Shown here piece after piece: positions 55,458 through 63,951 of a stretch of DNA of 64,000 nt. This stretch comes from Streptomyces paradoxus (GTDB lineage: Bacteria > Actinomycetota > Actinomycetes > Streptomycetales > Streptomycetaceae), in NCBI RefSeq assembly GCF_014202475.1, contig NZ_JACHGV010000003.1:100239-164238 (forward strand), given 5' to 3'. A program made the translations under genes and the position numbers. The notes beneath the pieces were generated by a model. That model did no database searches. It had not been told where the DNA came from and worked only from the letters and a program-made list of their open reading frames with translations. The stretch's first letter is position 1. Each line of letters starts with the position of its first letter.

Positions 55458-58271
55458 TCACAACGCCCGTCCCGCGTACGCCCTGACATCCGCGTCGGAG
55501 TCCGTCGTCGCCGTGGCGAGGGCCGCCCGGGCCTCCTCGGTCGCGCGGTGCCGGGTCAGGGCCAGGACGGCGGCCTTGCGGACGTCGGCGTTGGAGTCCG
55601 CCAGAGCCTTGGCGAGGGCTGCGACGGCCACGTCGGGGTCGGCGACGGACAGGGCCGTGGCGGCTCCGGCCCGGACCTGCCAGGCCGGCTCGGACAGGGC
55701 GGCCACGGCGCGCGCGGTGAGGGGCGCCGGGCAGCCGGTCGTCCCCAGTGCCCCGTAGGCCGCTGCGCGCACCAGGGCGTCGGGGTCGTCGAGGAGGCCG
55801 GTGAGGGCGGCTTCGATCGCGTCGGCGGCGGGATCGGCGGCCGGCGCGCGATCGGCCGGGCGCTCGGCACCCACCGTGGCCAGGCCCTTGGCGATCGCGA
55901 CGCGGACCTCGCGGGACGGGTCGCCGACCGCGGCACGGGCCAGTTCGCCTGCCGCGTCGACCGACACCAGGGCGCGGACGGCCTCGATGCGGACGGCGAT
56001 GTCGGAGTCGGCTAGGGAGTCCGCGAAGAGGGCGGCGTCTCCGAGACGCAGGGCGCGCAGGACGTCCAGGGCGGCGGCGCGGACCACCGGGTCCGGCTCG
56101 GCGAGGGCGGCGGCGAGGCCGTCGCGCAGGTCGGGCTCGGCCGGGAGTGTCTCGACGAGCTCGCGCAGTGACGCGGCCGCGGTGGCCCGCACCTCGGCGG
56201 TGCTGTCGCGCAGGGCGGCGGCGAGGGCGGTGCCCGTCCCGGGCGGCAGCGTCTCGGTGAGCACGGCGACGGCCTCGCGGCGCACGGCGGGCGTGGGGTC
56301 CGTCAAGTACGGCTGAAGAGCACCGAGTTCGGGCTGCTCCTCGGCGAGGGCGACGAGTTCGAGCAGGCGGGCGGAGGACTCCTCACCGGACGGGGCGGTG
56401 ACCGAAGTCTGCGGCGCCGCAGTGGGCTCCGGGTCCGCAGCTCCCACCAGTGCCGCGACCGGCGCCACGTCCCGCGAGCCGGCCGTGGCCACATCCTCGG
56501 CGTGGACCTCGCCGAGAACACGGGACGGGCCACCGACGGGATCGAAGCCGTCGACCGGAACGAGATAGGGAGCCACGGGGCGGGCCGTGAACTCCATCGC
56601 ACCAGAGGGGGACTTGTGCAGATCGAGATGGTGGAACCAGGACGCGTCGTCACGCTGGGGATGGTCGAGGCGGTCGTGGTAGAGGCCCCAGCGGGACTCC
56701 GTACGGGCCAGGGAGGAGCGCGCGGCCATCTCCGCGCAGTCGCGGATGAAGGTGACCTCGGCGCAGCGCATCAGTTCGTGTGCGGTGCGGGCGCCCATCG
56801 CGGCGATGTCGTCCCGCATCCGCTCGAACGCCTCCAGGGCCAGCGACAGCCGGGCGCCGGACTTGGGCGGGGCCACGTAGTCGTTCACGAAGCGGCGCAG
56901 CTTGTACTCGACCTGGGGCTGCGGAGGGCCGTCGGGGTTGCGCAGCGGGCGGTAGATCAGCTCGTGCGCCTCGCGCAGCTGGTCCCCCGGCAATTCCCCG
57001 TCGTAGGCCGAGTACTGGGCGGCGTCCGCGCCCGCGAGGTCGCCGAAGACGAACGCGCCGATCATGTAGTTGTGCGGGACGCAGGCCAGGTCGCCGGCCG
57101 CGTACAGCCGGGGCACGGTCGTGCGGGCGTGGTCGTCCACGCGGACGCCGGAGGCGGAGTGGCCGCCGCACAGGCCGATCTCGGAGATGTGCATCTCGAT
57201 GTCGTGGGTGCGGTAGTCGTGGCCGCGGCCGGAGTGGAAGGTGCCGCGGGTGGGGCGCTCGGTGGAGTGCAGGATCGTCTCCAGGGCCGAGACCGACTCC
57301 TCGGGGAGATGGCTCAGCTTCAGGTAGACCGGGCCCCGGTCGGAGGCGACCTCCGCCGCGAACTCGGCCATCATCTGGCCCGACCAGTAGTCGGAGTCGA
57401 CGAAGCGCTCGCCGTGCCGGTTGACTTGGTAGCCGCCGAAGGGGTTGGCGACGTAGGCGCAGGCCGGGCCGTTGTAGTCCTTGATCAGCGGGTTGATCTG
57501 GAAGCACTCGATGCCGGTGAGCTCGGCGCCCGCGTGATAGGCCATGGCGTAGCCGTCGCCCGCGTTGGTGGGGTTCTCGTAGGTGCCGTACAGGTAGCCG
57601 GAGGCGGGCAGGCCGAGGCGGCCGCAGGCGCCCGTCGCGAGGATCACCGCGCCCGCGCGGACCTGGACGAACCGCCCGGTGCGGGTGTTGAAGCCGGCCG
57701 CCCCCACGGCCCGCCCCCCGGCGGTGAGGACACGCACCGGCATGACCCGGTTCTCGATGCGGATCCTCTCCCGCATCTCGCGCCGCCGCAGCTGCCGGTA
57801 CAGGACCTTCTTGACGTCCTTGCCCTCCGGCATCGGCAGGACGTAGGAGCCGGAGCGGTGCACCTGGCGGACGGAGTAGTCGCCGTGCTCGTCCTTCTCG
57901 AACTTCACGCCGTAGGACTCCAGCCGCTGCACCATGCCGAAGCCGCGGGTGGCGGTCTGGCGGACGGTGGACTGGTCGACGATGCCGTCGTTGGCGCGGG
58001 TGATCTCGGCGACGTAGTCGTCGGGTTCGGCGCGGCCCGGGATGACCGCGTTGTTGACGCCGTCCATGCCCATGGCGAGCGCGCCGGAGTGACGGACGTG
58101 GGCCTTCTCCAGCAGCAGCACGTTCGCGCCGTGCTCGGCGGCCGTCAGGGCGGCCATGGTGCCGGCAGTGCCGCCGCCGATGACGAGTACGTCACAGGCC
58201 AGTTCCTCGGCGTCGGCGAGGGGCGGGACGGCCAGGGGGGTGTCCGCTGGGGGGTTCACGGAGGTGGTCAC
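55458..58271 (-). CDS. Fumarate reductase/AprA-like flavoprotein fused to HEAT-like repeats
   Basis: A 937-aa fusion. Residues about 25-600 form an FAD flavoprotein of the fumarate reductase/succinate dehydrogenase/AprA superfamily: VLVIGGGTAGTMAALTAAEHG, MGMDGVNNAVIPG, GYLYGTYENPTNAGDGYAMAYHAGAEL, PRLYAAGDLA and SLARTESRWGLYHDR. Residues about 640-937 are a row of about nine HEAT/PBS-lyase-like repeats (pattern D-P-xVR-x-A-A). Beside it lie an AprB-like ferredoxin and an ABC importer, so the substrate is probably taken up by that transporter; a sulfur compound is likely but unproven. GTG 58271 is chosen for AAAGG; GTG 58286 overlaps the ATPase stop. Confidence 0.85.
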   Translation of the reverse strand: MTTSVNPPADTPLAVPPLADAEELACDVLVIGGGTAGTMAALTAAEHGANVLLLEKAHVRHSGALAMGMDGVNNAVIPGRAEPDDYVAEITRANDGIVDQSTVRQTATRGFGMVQRLESYGVKFEKDEHGDYSVRQVHRSGSYVLPMPEGKDVKKVLYRQLRRREMRERIRIENRVMPVRVLTAGGRAVGAAGFNTRTGRFVQVRAGAVILATGACGRLGLPASGYLYGTYENPTNAGDGYAMAYHAGAELTGIECFQINPLIKDYNGPACAYVANPFGGYQVNRHGERFVDSDYWSGQMMAEFAAEVASDRGPVYLKLSHLPEESVSALETILHSTERPTRGTFHSGRGHDYRTHDIEMHISEIGLCGGHSASGVRVDDHARTTVPRLYAAGDLACVPHNYMIGAFVFGDLAGADAAQYSAYDGELPGDQLREAHELIYRPLRNPDGPPQPQVEYKLRRFVNDYVAPPKSGARLSLALEAFERMRDDIAAMGARTAHELMRCAEVTFIRDCAEMAARSSLARTESRWGLYHDRLDHPQRDDASWFHHLDLHKSPSGAMEFTARPVAPYLVPVDGFDPVGGPSRVLGEVHAEDVATAGSRDVAPVAALVGAADPEPTAAPQTSVTAPSGEESSARLLELVALAEEQPELGALQPYLTDPTPAVRREAVAVLTETLPPGTGTALAAALRDSTAEVRATAAASLRELVETLPAEPDLRDGLAAALAEPDPVVRAAALDVLRALRLGDAALFADSLADSDIAVRIEAVRALVSVDAAGELARAAVGDPSREVRVAIAKGLATVGAERPADRAPAADPAADAIEAALTGLLDDPDALVRAAAYGALGTTGCPAPLTARAVAALSEPAWQVRAGAATALSVADPDVAVAALAKALADSNADVRKAAVLALTRHRATEEARAALATATTDSDADVRAYAGRAL

Positions 58272-58282
58272 CGGGGTGCCTT

Positions 58283-59104
58283 TCACGTACCGAGCGAGGT
58301 GAGGACGTCGCGCCGCAGGGCCACGCGCGCCGGGTCGTCGTGTGCGCCGCGCTCGCGCGGGCGGGGGATGTCCCGGACGGCGAGGAGGCCGCCCGCGCCG
58401 AGCAGGGCCACGCGGTCGCCGAGGAACAGTGCCTCGTCCACGTCGTGGGTGACGAAGACGACGGTGGCGCCCGTGCCCTGGAGCACCTCCACCAGCAGGT
58501 CCTGCATTCCCGCGCGGGTCTGCGCGTCGAGCGCGCCGAACGGCTCGTCCATGAGGACGGCGCGCGGGCGTCCGGCCAGGGCGCGGGCCAGCTGGACGCG
58601 CTGGCGCTGCCCGCCGGAGACCCGGTGCGGCAACTGCCGTTCCTGCGAGCCGAGCCCGACCCGCTCCAGCCAGGTCTGGGCCTGCTTCCGGCGCTCGGCG
58701 CGGGGCACGCCGCGGATCGCGAGGGGGAGTTCGACGTTGGCGCGCAGGGTGCGCCAGGGGAGCAGGGCGTCCTCCTGGAAGACCAGGGCGCGGTCGGCGG
58801 AGGGGCCGGTCAGCGGCTTTCCGTCCTGGGTGATCTCGCCGGCGAGCGGCGACAGCAGACCGGCCAGGGTGCGCAGCAGGGTCGACTTGCCGCAGCCGGA
58901 GGGGCCGACGACGGTGAGGATCTCGCCAGGGGCGATGTCCAGGCCGACCTCGTCCAGGGCGGGCGCGCCGGGGCGGCCGAGGGAGGCACCGGCGAGGGTG
59001 AGCCGGGTCCCGCGTACGGGGGCGGCGGGGGCGGCGGCCTCGGACGAGGAGTCCCGGGCAGCCCCGGGCGGGGTGTTCGAGATGGTCTCAGACGAGGTGC
59101 TCAT
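58283..59104 (-). CDS. ABC transporter ATPase, nitrate/sulfonate/taurine type
   Basis: A 273-aa ATPase of the SsuB/TauB family: Walker A VVGPSGCGKSTLLR, Q-loop VFQEDALLPWRT, signature RVSGGQRQRVQLARAL, Walker B AVLMDEPFGALD and H-loop VFVTHDVDEAL. The Ala/Ser-rich N-terminal 30 residues are an extension. It overlaps the permease gene by 17 bp and ends just before the flavoprotein start. Confidence 0.93.
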   Translation of the reverse strand: MSTSSETISNTPPGAARDSSSEAAAPAAPVRGTRLTLAGASLGRPGAPALDEVGLDIAPGEILTVVGPSGCGKSTLLRTLAGLLSPLAGEITQDGKPLTGPSADRALVFQEDALLPWRTLRANVELPLAIRGVPRAERRKQAQTWLERVGLGSQERQLPHRVSGGQRQRVQLARALAGRPRAVLMDEPFGALDAQTRAGMQDLLVEVLQGTGATVVFVTHDVDEALFLGDRVALLGAGGLLAVRDIPRPRERGAHDDPARVALRRDVLTSLGT

Positions 59105-59966
59105 CGCGTGCCTCCTCGGATCGGGCCCCTCCGGGGACGGCGGCGGGGGCGGCCGGTGCCGGTGTCACGGGCCGGTCGGGCCGGGGTGGCCGGGCACCGG
59201 GCACGTACGCGGTGCGCGGCAGCCAGCGGGTGAGGCGGCGGCCCAGCAGTTCCACGGCCGTGGAGGTGAGCCAGCCGAGGACGCCGATGGTGACCATGCC
59301 GACGAACACGCCGGGGTAGTCGACGACGGTGTAGTCCTGCCAGGTGCGGTAACCGACGCCGTACTGGCCGGAGATCATCTCGGCGGAGATCACGCAGATC
59401 CACGAGACGCCGATGCCGACGGACAGGCCGCCGAACACGCCGGGCAGCGCCCCCGGCAGGACGACCGAGCCGAGGATCCGCCACCGGCCGCCGCCCATGG
59501 TGCGCACGGCCTCCTCCCACACGGGCGTCAGGGCGCGCACCGCGTGCCGGGTGGAGACCAGCACCGGGAAGAAGGCGGCGGTGCAGGTGATGAAGACGAT
59601 GCCCTGCTCGTTGGAGGGGAAGAGCAGGATCGCGACGGGGACCAGGGCGATGGCCGGGACCGGCCGGATCACCTCCAGCACCGGTCCGAGCAGGTCCTCG
59701 GCGAGACGCGAGCGCGCCACGAGCACGCCCGTGGCCACACCGAGGACGGCGGCCAGCAGGAAACCGGTGAGGATCCTGGCGAGGCTGTCGGTGAGGTCCG
59801 TCCAGTAGTCCGGACCGGACACCCGGGCGGCGAAGGTCCGGGCCACGTCGGTGACCGTGGGGAACTGCGAGAAGCGCAGCCACAGGTCGACGTTCCAGCT
59901 GGTCAGCGCCTGCCACAGGCCGAGGGCGGCGGCCAGCGACACCACGCGGAGCGCGTACCGCCTCAC
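59088..59966 (-). CDS. ABC transporter permease, SsuC/TauC type
   Basis: A 292-aa permease with about six TM helices. The EAA loop is EEAVRTMGGGRWRILGSVVLPGALPGVFGGLSVGIGVSW. A Pro/Ala-rich cytoplasmic tail follows the last helix. GTG 59966 overlaps the TGA of the substrate-binding protein (GTGA) and has GGAG upstream. Confidence 0.93.
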   Translation of the reverse strand: MRRYALRVVSLAAALGLWQALTSWNVDLWLRFSQFPTVTDVARTFAARVSGPDYWTDLTDSLARILTGFLLAAVLGVATGVLVARSRLAEDLLGPVLEVIRPVPAIALVPVAILLFPSNEQGIVFITCTAAFFPVLVSTRHAVRALTPVWEEAVRTMGGGRWRILGSVVLPGALPGVFGGLSVGIGVSWICVISAEMISGQYGVGYRTWQDYTVVDYPGVFVGMVTIGVLGWLTSTAVELLGRRLTRWLPRTAYVPGARPPRPDRPVTPAPAAPAAVPGGARSEEARDEHLV

Positions 59967-61324
59967 GAGGCCCGCTCCAGGGCGTCGGCGTACGAGACGA
60001 CCCGCGCTCCGCCGTGTGCGGCGATGTACGCCTGCGCGGTGTCGGGGGTGACGAAGGGCAGCAGCTTGTCGCCGTCGGCCACCCACACGGCCTTGTCGGC
60101 GAACCAGAGCGTGCCGGTGGTGGTGTCGGGGACGTAGGCGGCGCGCAGGTCGTCACGGTGCCCGGCCACGTAACGCAGCAGCAGGGAGGGGGAGTCGAAC
60201 GTGACGGTCTTCGAGGCGCCCTTGGGCCACGCCTCGCTCGTGGCCGGTGCGGGCTTCGTGGCGAGATGCTTCGCGTACGCATCCGGTCCGAGGGCCTTCT
60301 TCACGTACCGGTCGTCGACGAAGGAGTCGACGTCCACGTCGCCGGTGAGTTTCGCCGACTTGAGGATCGACACGTCCTGCTTCAGCGCGGAGACGAGCTG
60401 GGGCTTGATGGCCGGGTCGAAGGTGGCGATGCCGTGATCACCGTTGTAGAGGTAGACGACCTCCGCGGGCAGGCCGGTCGCCTCGGCGACCTTCTCGGCG
60501 GCCTCCACCGGGTGCTCGTTCAGGTAGTCGGTCGCCTCCGCCTGGGCCTTCAGGAAGGCCTCCAGTACGGCGGGGCGCTGCTTCGCGAAGTCCTCGCGGG
60601 CGGTGACGCCGTGGAAGGTGGGCAGGTTCAGCCGGGCCCCGTCGTAGATCGCCTTCGCCTTGCCCTGGAAGGCGAGCAGGCCCGGCCAGGCGACGAACTG
60701 GGACAGCGCGTCCGCGCTGCCCGCCGCGAGGGCGGAGGCGCCGACGGAGGGCTGCTGGTTGAGCTTCTCGATGCCGCTGTTCGGGTCGATGCCGGCGCGC
60801 TGCAGGGCCCGTACGAGGGTGCCGTCGGCGGCCGAGCCGACACTCGTGGAGACCTTCTTGCCCTTCAGGTCCTTCAGGGAGGTCAGCTTCGAACCGGGTG
60901 CGGTGACGATGGTGTTGAGGCCGCCGCGGAGGTTGTAGCCGGTGACCGAGACCAGGCGGGTGGGGCTGTTCAGCTGTTTGCCGCGGGCCGCGTTGATGAG
61001 GAGGGGGAAGTCGCCCATCGAGCCGATGTCGATCTTCCCCGCGGTCATCTGCGCGGTGATGGGGGCTCCGGTGGCGTAGTCCTGCCAGTTCACCTTGTAG
61101 TTGACGCCGTCGTGCAGGGAGTTGAGCTGCTTCTCGAAGGAGCCGAGGGAGCGGAGCAGGGTGCCCGCCGTGACGGTGTTGATCGTCCTGGACTGGTAGC
61201 CGACGGTGACGGTCACCGTGGAGCCGCCGCCGGCCTCGGCGTCACCGCCGCAGGCGCTGAGCGGGAGCAGGAGGGCGCCGGCGGAGATCGCGACTGCTGT
61301 GCGTTGCATGGTGGTTCGGGACAT
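59963..61324 (-). CDS. ABC substrate-binding lipoprotein with a C-terminal NosL-like domain
   Basis: A 453-aa lipoprotein: lipobox PLSAC (Cys25), then an SsuA/TauA-like binding domain (VTVTVGYQSRTINTVTAGTLL, GSMGDFPLLINAARGKQL, LKDLKGKKVSTSVGSAADGTLVRALQ). Residues about 372-453 do not belong to that fold. They read TFDSPSLLLRYVAGHRDDLRAAYVPD, GTLWFADKAVWVADGD, LPFVTPDTAQAYIAAHGG and VVSYADAL, the order of NosL-type domains (copper chaperones or sensors). The Met/Cys copper ligands of NosL are not obvious. This fusion is unusual. ATG 61324 has GAGAGG upstream. Confidence 0.87.
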   Translation of the reverse strand: MSRTTMQRTAVAISAGALLLPLSACGGDAEAGGGSTVTVTVGYQSRTINTVTAGTLLRSLGSFEKQLNSLHDGVNYKVNWQDYATGAPITAQMTAGKIDIGSMGDFPLLINAARGKQLNSPTRLVSVTGYNLRGGLNTIVTAPGSKLTSLKDLKGKKVSTSVGSAADGTLVRALQRAGIDPNSGIEKLNQQPSVGASALAAGSADALSQFVAWPGLLAFQGKAKAIYDGARLNLPTFHGVTAREDFAKQRPAVLEAFLKAQAEATDYLNEHPVEAAEKVAEATGLPAEVVYLYNGDHGIATFDPAIKPQLVSALKQDVSILKSAKLTGDVDVDSFVDDRYVKKALGPDAYAKHLATKPAPATSEAWPKGASKTVTFDSPSLLLRYVAGHRDDLRAAYVPDTTTGTLWFADKAVWVADGDKLLPFVTPDTAQAYIAAHGGARVVSYADALERAS

Positions 61325-61339
61325 GACGGTTTCGGCCTC

Positions 61340-61567
61340 TCACCGGAGCAGATAGGGCATGTTGACCGTGACGGCCCCGGTGGGGCAGCGGGCCGCGCAC
61401 GGGCCGCAGTACCAGCACTCGTCGACATGCATGTAGGCCTTGCCGTTGCGCTCGTCGATGGCGAGGGAGTCCAGCGGGCACATGTCCACGCAGAGCGTGC
61501 AGCCGTCGATGCACTTCGACTCGTCGATGGTCACGGGCACGTCGGCCCGCTGGGGCGCCAAGGGCAT
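61340..61567 (-). CDS. AprB-like small ferredoxin with two [4Fe-4S] sites
   Basis: A 75-aa ferredoxin. Cluster motifs are SKCIDGCTLCVDMCP and DECWYCGPCAARCP, with the C-terminal GAVTVNMPYLLR. The KAYMHVDECWYCGPC pattern is close to the N-terminal half of AprB (adenylylsulfate reductase beta), without AprB's C-terminal tail. It probably exchanges electrons with the flavoprotein at 55458-58271 although four genes separate them. It ends 15 bp before the substrate-binding protein start. Confidence 0.92.
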   Translation of the reverse strand: MPLAPQRADVPVTIDESKCIDGCTLCVDMCPLDSLAIDERNGKAYMHVDECWYCGPCAARCPTGAVTVNMPYLLR

Positions 61568-61600
61568 GGCTGTCTCCAGGGATGTGCGCGAGCGGATTGG

Positions 61601-62389
61601 TTACCGGGTCCGGTGCAGCAGGCCGCTCATGGTGATGCGGTCGCCGCGGAAACGGATGAACTCCAGGTCGACCGGGCGGCCGTCCGCGAGGTGGGTGAGG
61701 CGTTCCAGCATGAGGACGGCGGCGCCGCGCGGGGCTTCGAGCACGGCGGCCGAATGGGTGTCCGCGCTGACCGCTTCCAGGGTGATCTCGGCATGGCCGA
61801 GGCGCTGGCCGGTGACTGCTTCCAGGAGGCGGAAGACGTCGGTGTTCTCCAGGTCGGCGCCGAGCAGTCCGGTGCCGATGTCCAGGGGGATGTAGGTGAG
61901 GTCGAGGGACAGGGGCAGACCGCCCAGCCTGCGCAGGCGTTCGATGTAGAGGACGTCGGTGCCGGGGGCGAGTCCGAGGCGGTCGGCGACCGGCGCGGGT
62001 GCCGGGGCGGGGCCCATGGTGCGGACCTCGTTGGTGACCTGCCCGTGTTCGCGGAGGGTTTCCGCGAGGCCCATCAGGCGGTCGAGGCCGTGGGGGTACT
62101 TGTGGGCCACGACCACGGTGCCGACGCCGGGCTGGCGCTCCACGAGGCCCTCGGCCCGCAGCAGGTCGAGCGCCTCGCGGACCGTGTTGCGGCTGGCGCC
62201 GTACTCGGTCGCGAGGGTCGACTCGTGGGGCAGGACACCGTCGGGGAAGGCGCCGGTGAGCAGCAATCGGCGGAGCGGGTCGGCCAGTTGCCGGGCCCGG
62301 TCGGCGCGCAGCCGTCGCCGCGCGCGGTGGGCGGCGACGGTGGTCGCGGCTCCCTGTCCGGCGTGGTCTCGGATGCGGTCACTGGGCAT
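61601..62389 (-). CDS. GntR-family (HutC-type) transcriptional regulator
   Basis: A 262-aa regulator: N-terminal GntR winged helix (LADPLRRLLLTGAFPDGVLPHESTLATEYGASRNTVREALDLLRAEGLVERQPGVGTVV) and a C-terminal UTRA effector domain (GTDVLYIERLRRLGGLPLSLDLTYIPLDIG... LVERLTH-type end LEFIRFRGDRITMSGLLHR). It is the first gene of the leftward cluster and so its likely local regulator; the effector may be the imported substrate. ATG 62389 is chosen; ATG 62401 lies four codons earlier. The mRNA may be nearly leaderless. Confidence 0.9.
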   Translation of the reverse strand: MPSDRIRDHAGQGAATTVAAHRARRRLRADRARQLADPLRRLLLTGAFPDGVLPHESTLATEYGASRNTVREALDLLRAEGLVERQPGVGTVVVAHKYPHGLDRLMGLAETLREHGQVTNEVRTMGPAPAPAPVADRLGLAPGTDVLYIERLRRLGGLPLSLDLTYIPLDIGTGLLGADLENTDVFRLLEAVTGQRLGHAEITLEAVSADTHSAAVLEAPRGAAVLMLERLTHLADGRPVDLEFIRFRGDRITMSGLLHRTR

Positions 62390-62402
62390 GGTTCGGACCA
62401 TA

Positions 62403-62415
62403 CCTATCCGATAGG
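62403..62415. promoter_or_regulatory. Candidate GntR operator, CCTAT-CCG-ATAGG
   Basis: A perfect 5-bp inverted repeat with a 3-bp centre, directly upstream of the regulator's start codon and the most AT-rich spot nearby. Its position fits autoregulation. Confidence 0.5.
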
Positions 62416-62510
62416 AAAAGTGGTGTTGCGGGAATGTTGCGCCACCGGGAGTGTGACCGACCCGACGGATGACCTGGCGCTTCGGCCACCCCGCGAGGAG
62501 ATCCGCCACC

Positions 62511-62812
62511 GGCCGCCGGGACGGCCCGCCCGCGAGAGCCGACGGCCGCCGGCCCGGCGCGCCCGCGAGCGCCGCGAACCGCCGGGCCGGGTGTGCCTCG
62601 GGAGCCACCGACCGCAGGGGCCGGGTACGCCCGCGGACACCGAGGGCCGCCGGGACGGCACGCCCCGCAAGAGGCGACGGCCGCCGGGTCGGCACGCCAC
62701 GCGGGAGGCTACGGCCGCCGGGCCGGTACGCCCGCGAGCGCCGCGAACCGCCGGACCGGTGCACCCGCGAGACCCCCCCAGCCGCCGGGCCCGGCCCGGC
62801 CCGGCCCGGCTA
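62511..62812. repeat. Degenerate tandem repeat, about nine units of 33-35 bp
   Basis: Units begin near 62511, 62544, 62577, 62610, 62645, 62679, 62713, 62746 and 62780, each starting like GGCCGCCGGGNCGGNACGCC and followed by CGCGAGAGNCGAC-like sequence. The last part collapses into CCGGC repeats. The region fills the gap 62416-62809 between the GntR and M56 genes. All frames read as Arg/Pro/Gly-rich low complexity; I regard it as non-coding. Confidence 0.75.
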
Positions 62813-63748
62813 CGACAGTGCCGTCAGGCCCGGGGCGAACGCGATCAGCAGGGGCAGCAGCGGTACGAGTGCCGCCGTCGTGGTGGTCAGGGCCCGGTGC
62901 CGGCGGCCCAGCCGGGGCGGCGGTTCCAGGAGCCGGTCGACCCGCTCGCCCAGCAGGCGGTGGCTGGAGGCGCAGGACAGGACGCCGCGGTGCTGGTTGA
63001 GCTCGATCAGGGCCAGGGCCGTGGTGAGGTGGCCGCAGCGGCGGGAGGCCGTGTCGTCGGCGGCCAGTTCGACCAGGCGGTGGGTCTGGTCGCAGAAGTG
63101 GGCGAACAGCGGGATGCGCGGGAAGCCGGTGGCCAGGGCCGTGGACAGGTGCAGCAACCAGTCGTGGCGGGCCCGGGCGTGACCCCGCTCGTGGGTGAGG
63201 ACCGCGTCGATCTGGCGGCCGGTGAGGCGGTGCAGGGCACCCGTGGTGACGATCAGCTGGGGCGGGCTGCCGGGCATCCACCAGGCTTCCGGGTACTCGT
63301 CCTCCAGGACCAGCAGCGGTCCCCGCGCCGCGGGCAGGCCGGCCGGCAGGTCGGGGGCGCGCTCGCGCAGGTGGGCGCGGGCCTGGGCGCGGCGCCGGCG
63401 GGCCTCGACGAGCTCCCGCGCGAGCATCGCCGTCGTCCAGGCGGCACCGCAGGCCAGCAGCAGGGTGAGGGCGGCGGCCCAGGGCGGGGCGGTGGACAGG
63501 TCGTACGCCGCGGTCACCGCGGGGGGCGCCGGGGCGAAGAGCTGGGCGCGGACGGTACCGAAGACGGCCGCGGCGCCCAGCGAGAGTGCCGTCACGCAGC
63601 ACAGCAGAACCGTGGCCACCAGGCACTGCCAGACCCACAGCGCGACCACCGGTTCCCGCTCGGGCCACGCGGCCCGGGTGAGCGCACGGGGAGCGGGGAC
63701 GGCGGCCGTCACGGCGACGACGCTCAGCAGGAGCAGGCAGACGGTCAT
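62810..63748 (-). CDS. M56 (BlaR1/MecR1-type) membrane metallopeptidase
   Basis: A 312-aa membrane protein with about four TM helices (MTVCLLLLSVVAVTAAV, LWVWQCLVATVLLCCVTALSLGAAAV, AAALTLLLACGAAWTTAMLA and the C-terminal LVPLLPLLIAFAPGLTAL). The zinc motif is AVLTHERGHARARHDW (HExxH), with the third ligand region ELAADDTASRR. It lacks the C-terminal penicillin-sensor domain of BlaR1. In Streptomyces such genes usually follow a BlaI-type repressor, which would lie beyond the window edge. ATG 63748 has GGAG upstream. Confidence 0.9.
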   Translation of the reverse strand: MTVCLLLLSVVAVTAAVPAPRALTRAAWPEREPVVALWVWQCLVATVLLCCVTALSLGAAAVFGTVRAQLFAPAPPAVTAAYDLSTAPPWAAALTLLLACGAAWTTAMLARELVEARRRRAQARAHLRERAPDLPAGLPAARGPLLVLEDEYPEAWWMPGSPPQLIVTTGALHRLTGRQIDAVLTHERGHARARHDWLLHLSTALATGFPRIPLFAHFCDQTHRLVELAADDTASRRCGHLTTALALIELNQHRGVLSCASSHRLLGERVDRLLEPPPRLGRRHRALTTTTAALVPLLPLLIAFAPGLTALS

Positions 63749-63930
63749 GGCCACGGGCTCCGGTTCCTCGTCGGAAGAGGGGCGGCTACGGGTCGTGCGG
63801 GGGAGGGCGGTCGCTGTGCGCACCGGTGGCCACGCCGAGCGTGGCGTACGTGCGGGCACACCGCCCCGCGCCCAGTATGACGGGCCGGGCGGTGTGCGTC
63901 AGGGGCTGAACGACAACGGAAGAGACGGGA

Positions 63931-63951
63931 GGGGCGACCGTCGGACGCCCC
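63931..63951. terminator. Short hairpin upstream of the M56 gene
   Basis: GGGGCG pairs with CGCCCC around a 9-nt loop. It may end a minus-strand gene entering from the right edge, as a TGA at 63979-63981 would fit such a gene's stop. Confidence 0.4.

Noticed and set aside
62511..62812. CRISPR array
   Set aside because: Units are contiguous and degenerate with no unique spacers, and no cas genes are near.
60014..63880. 1288-aa plus-strand reading opposite the GntR, ferredoxin, SBP and M56 genes
   Set aside because: Gly/Arg/Ala-rich antisense artefact that spans several well-supported minus-strand genes and the tandem repeat.
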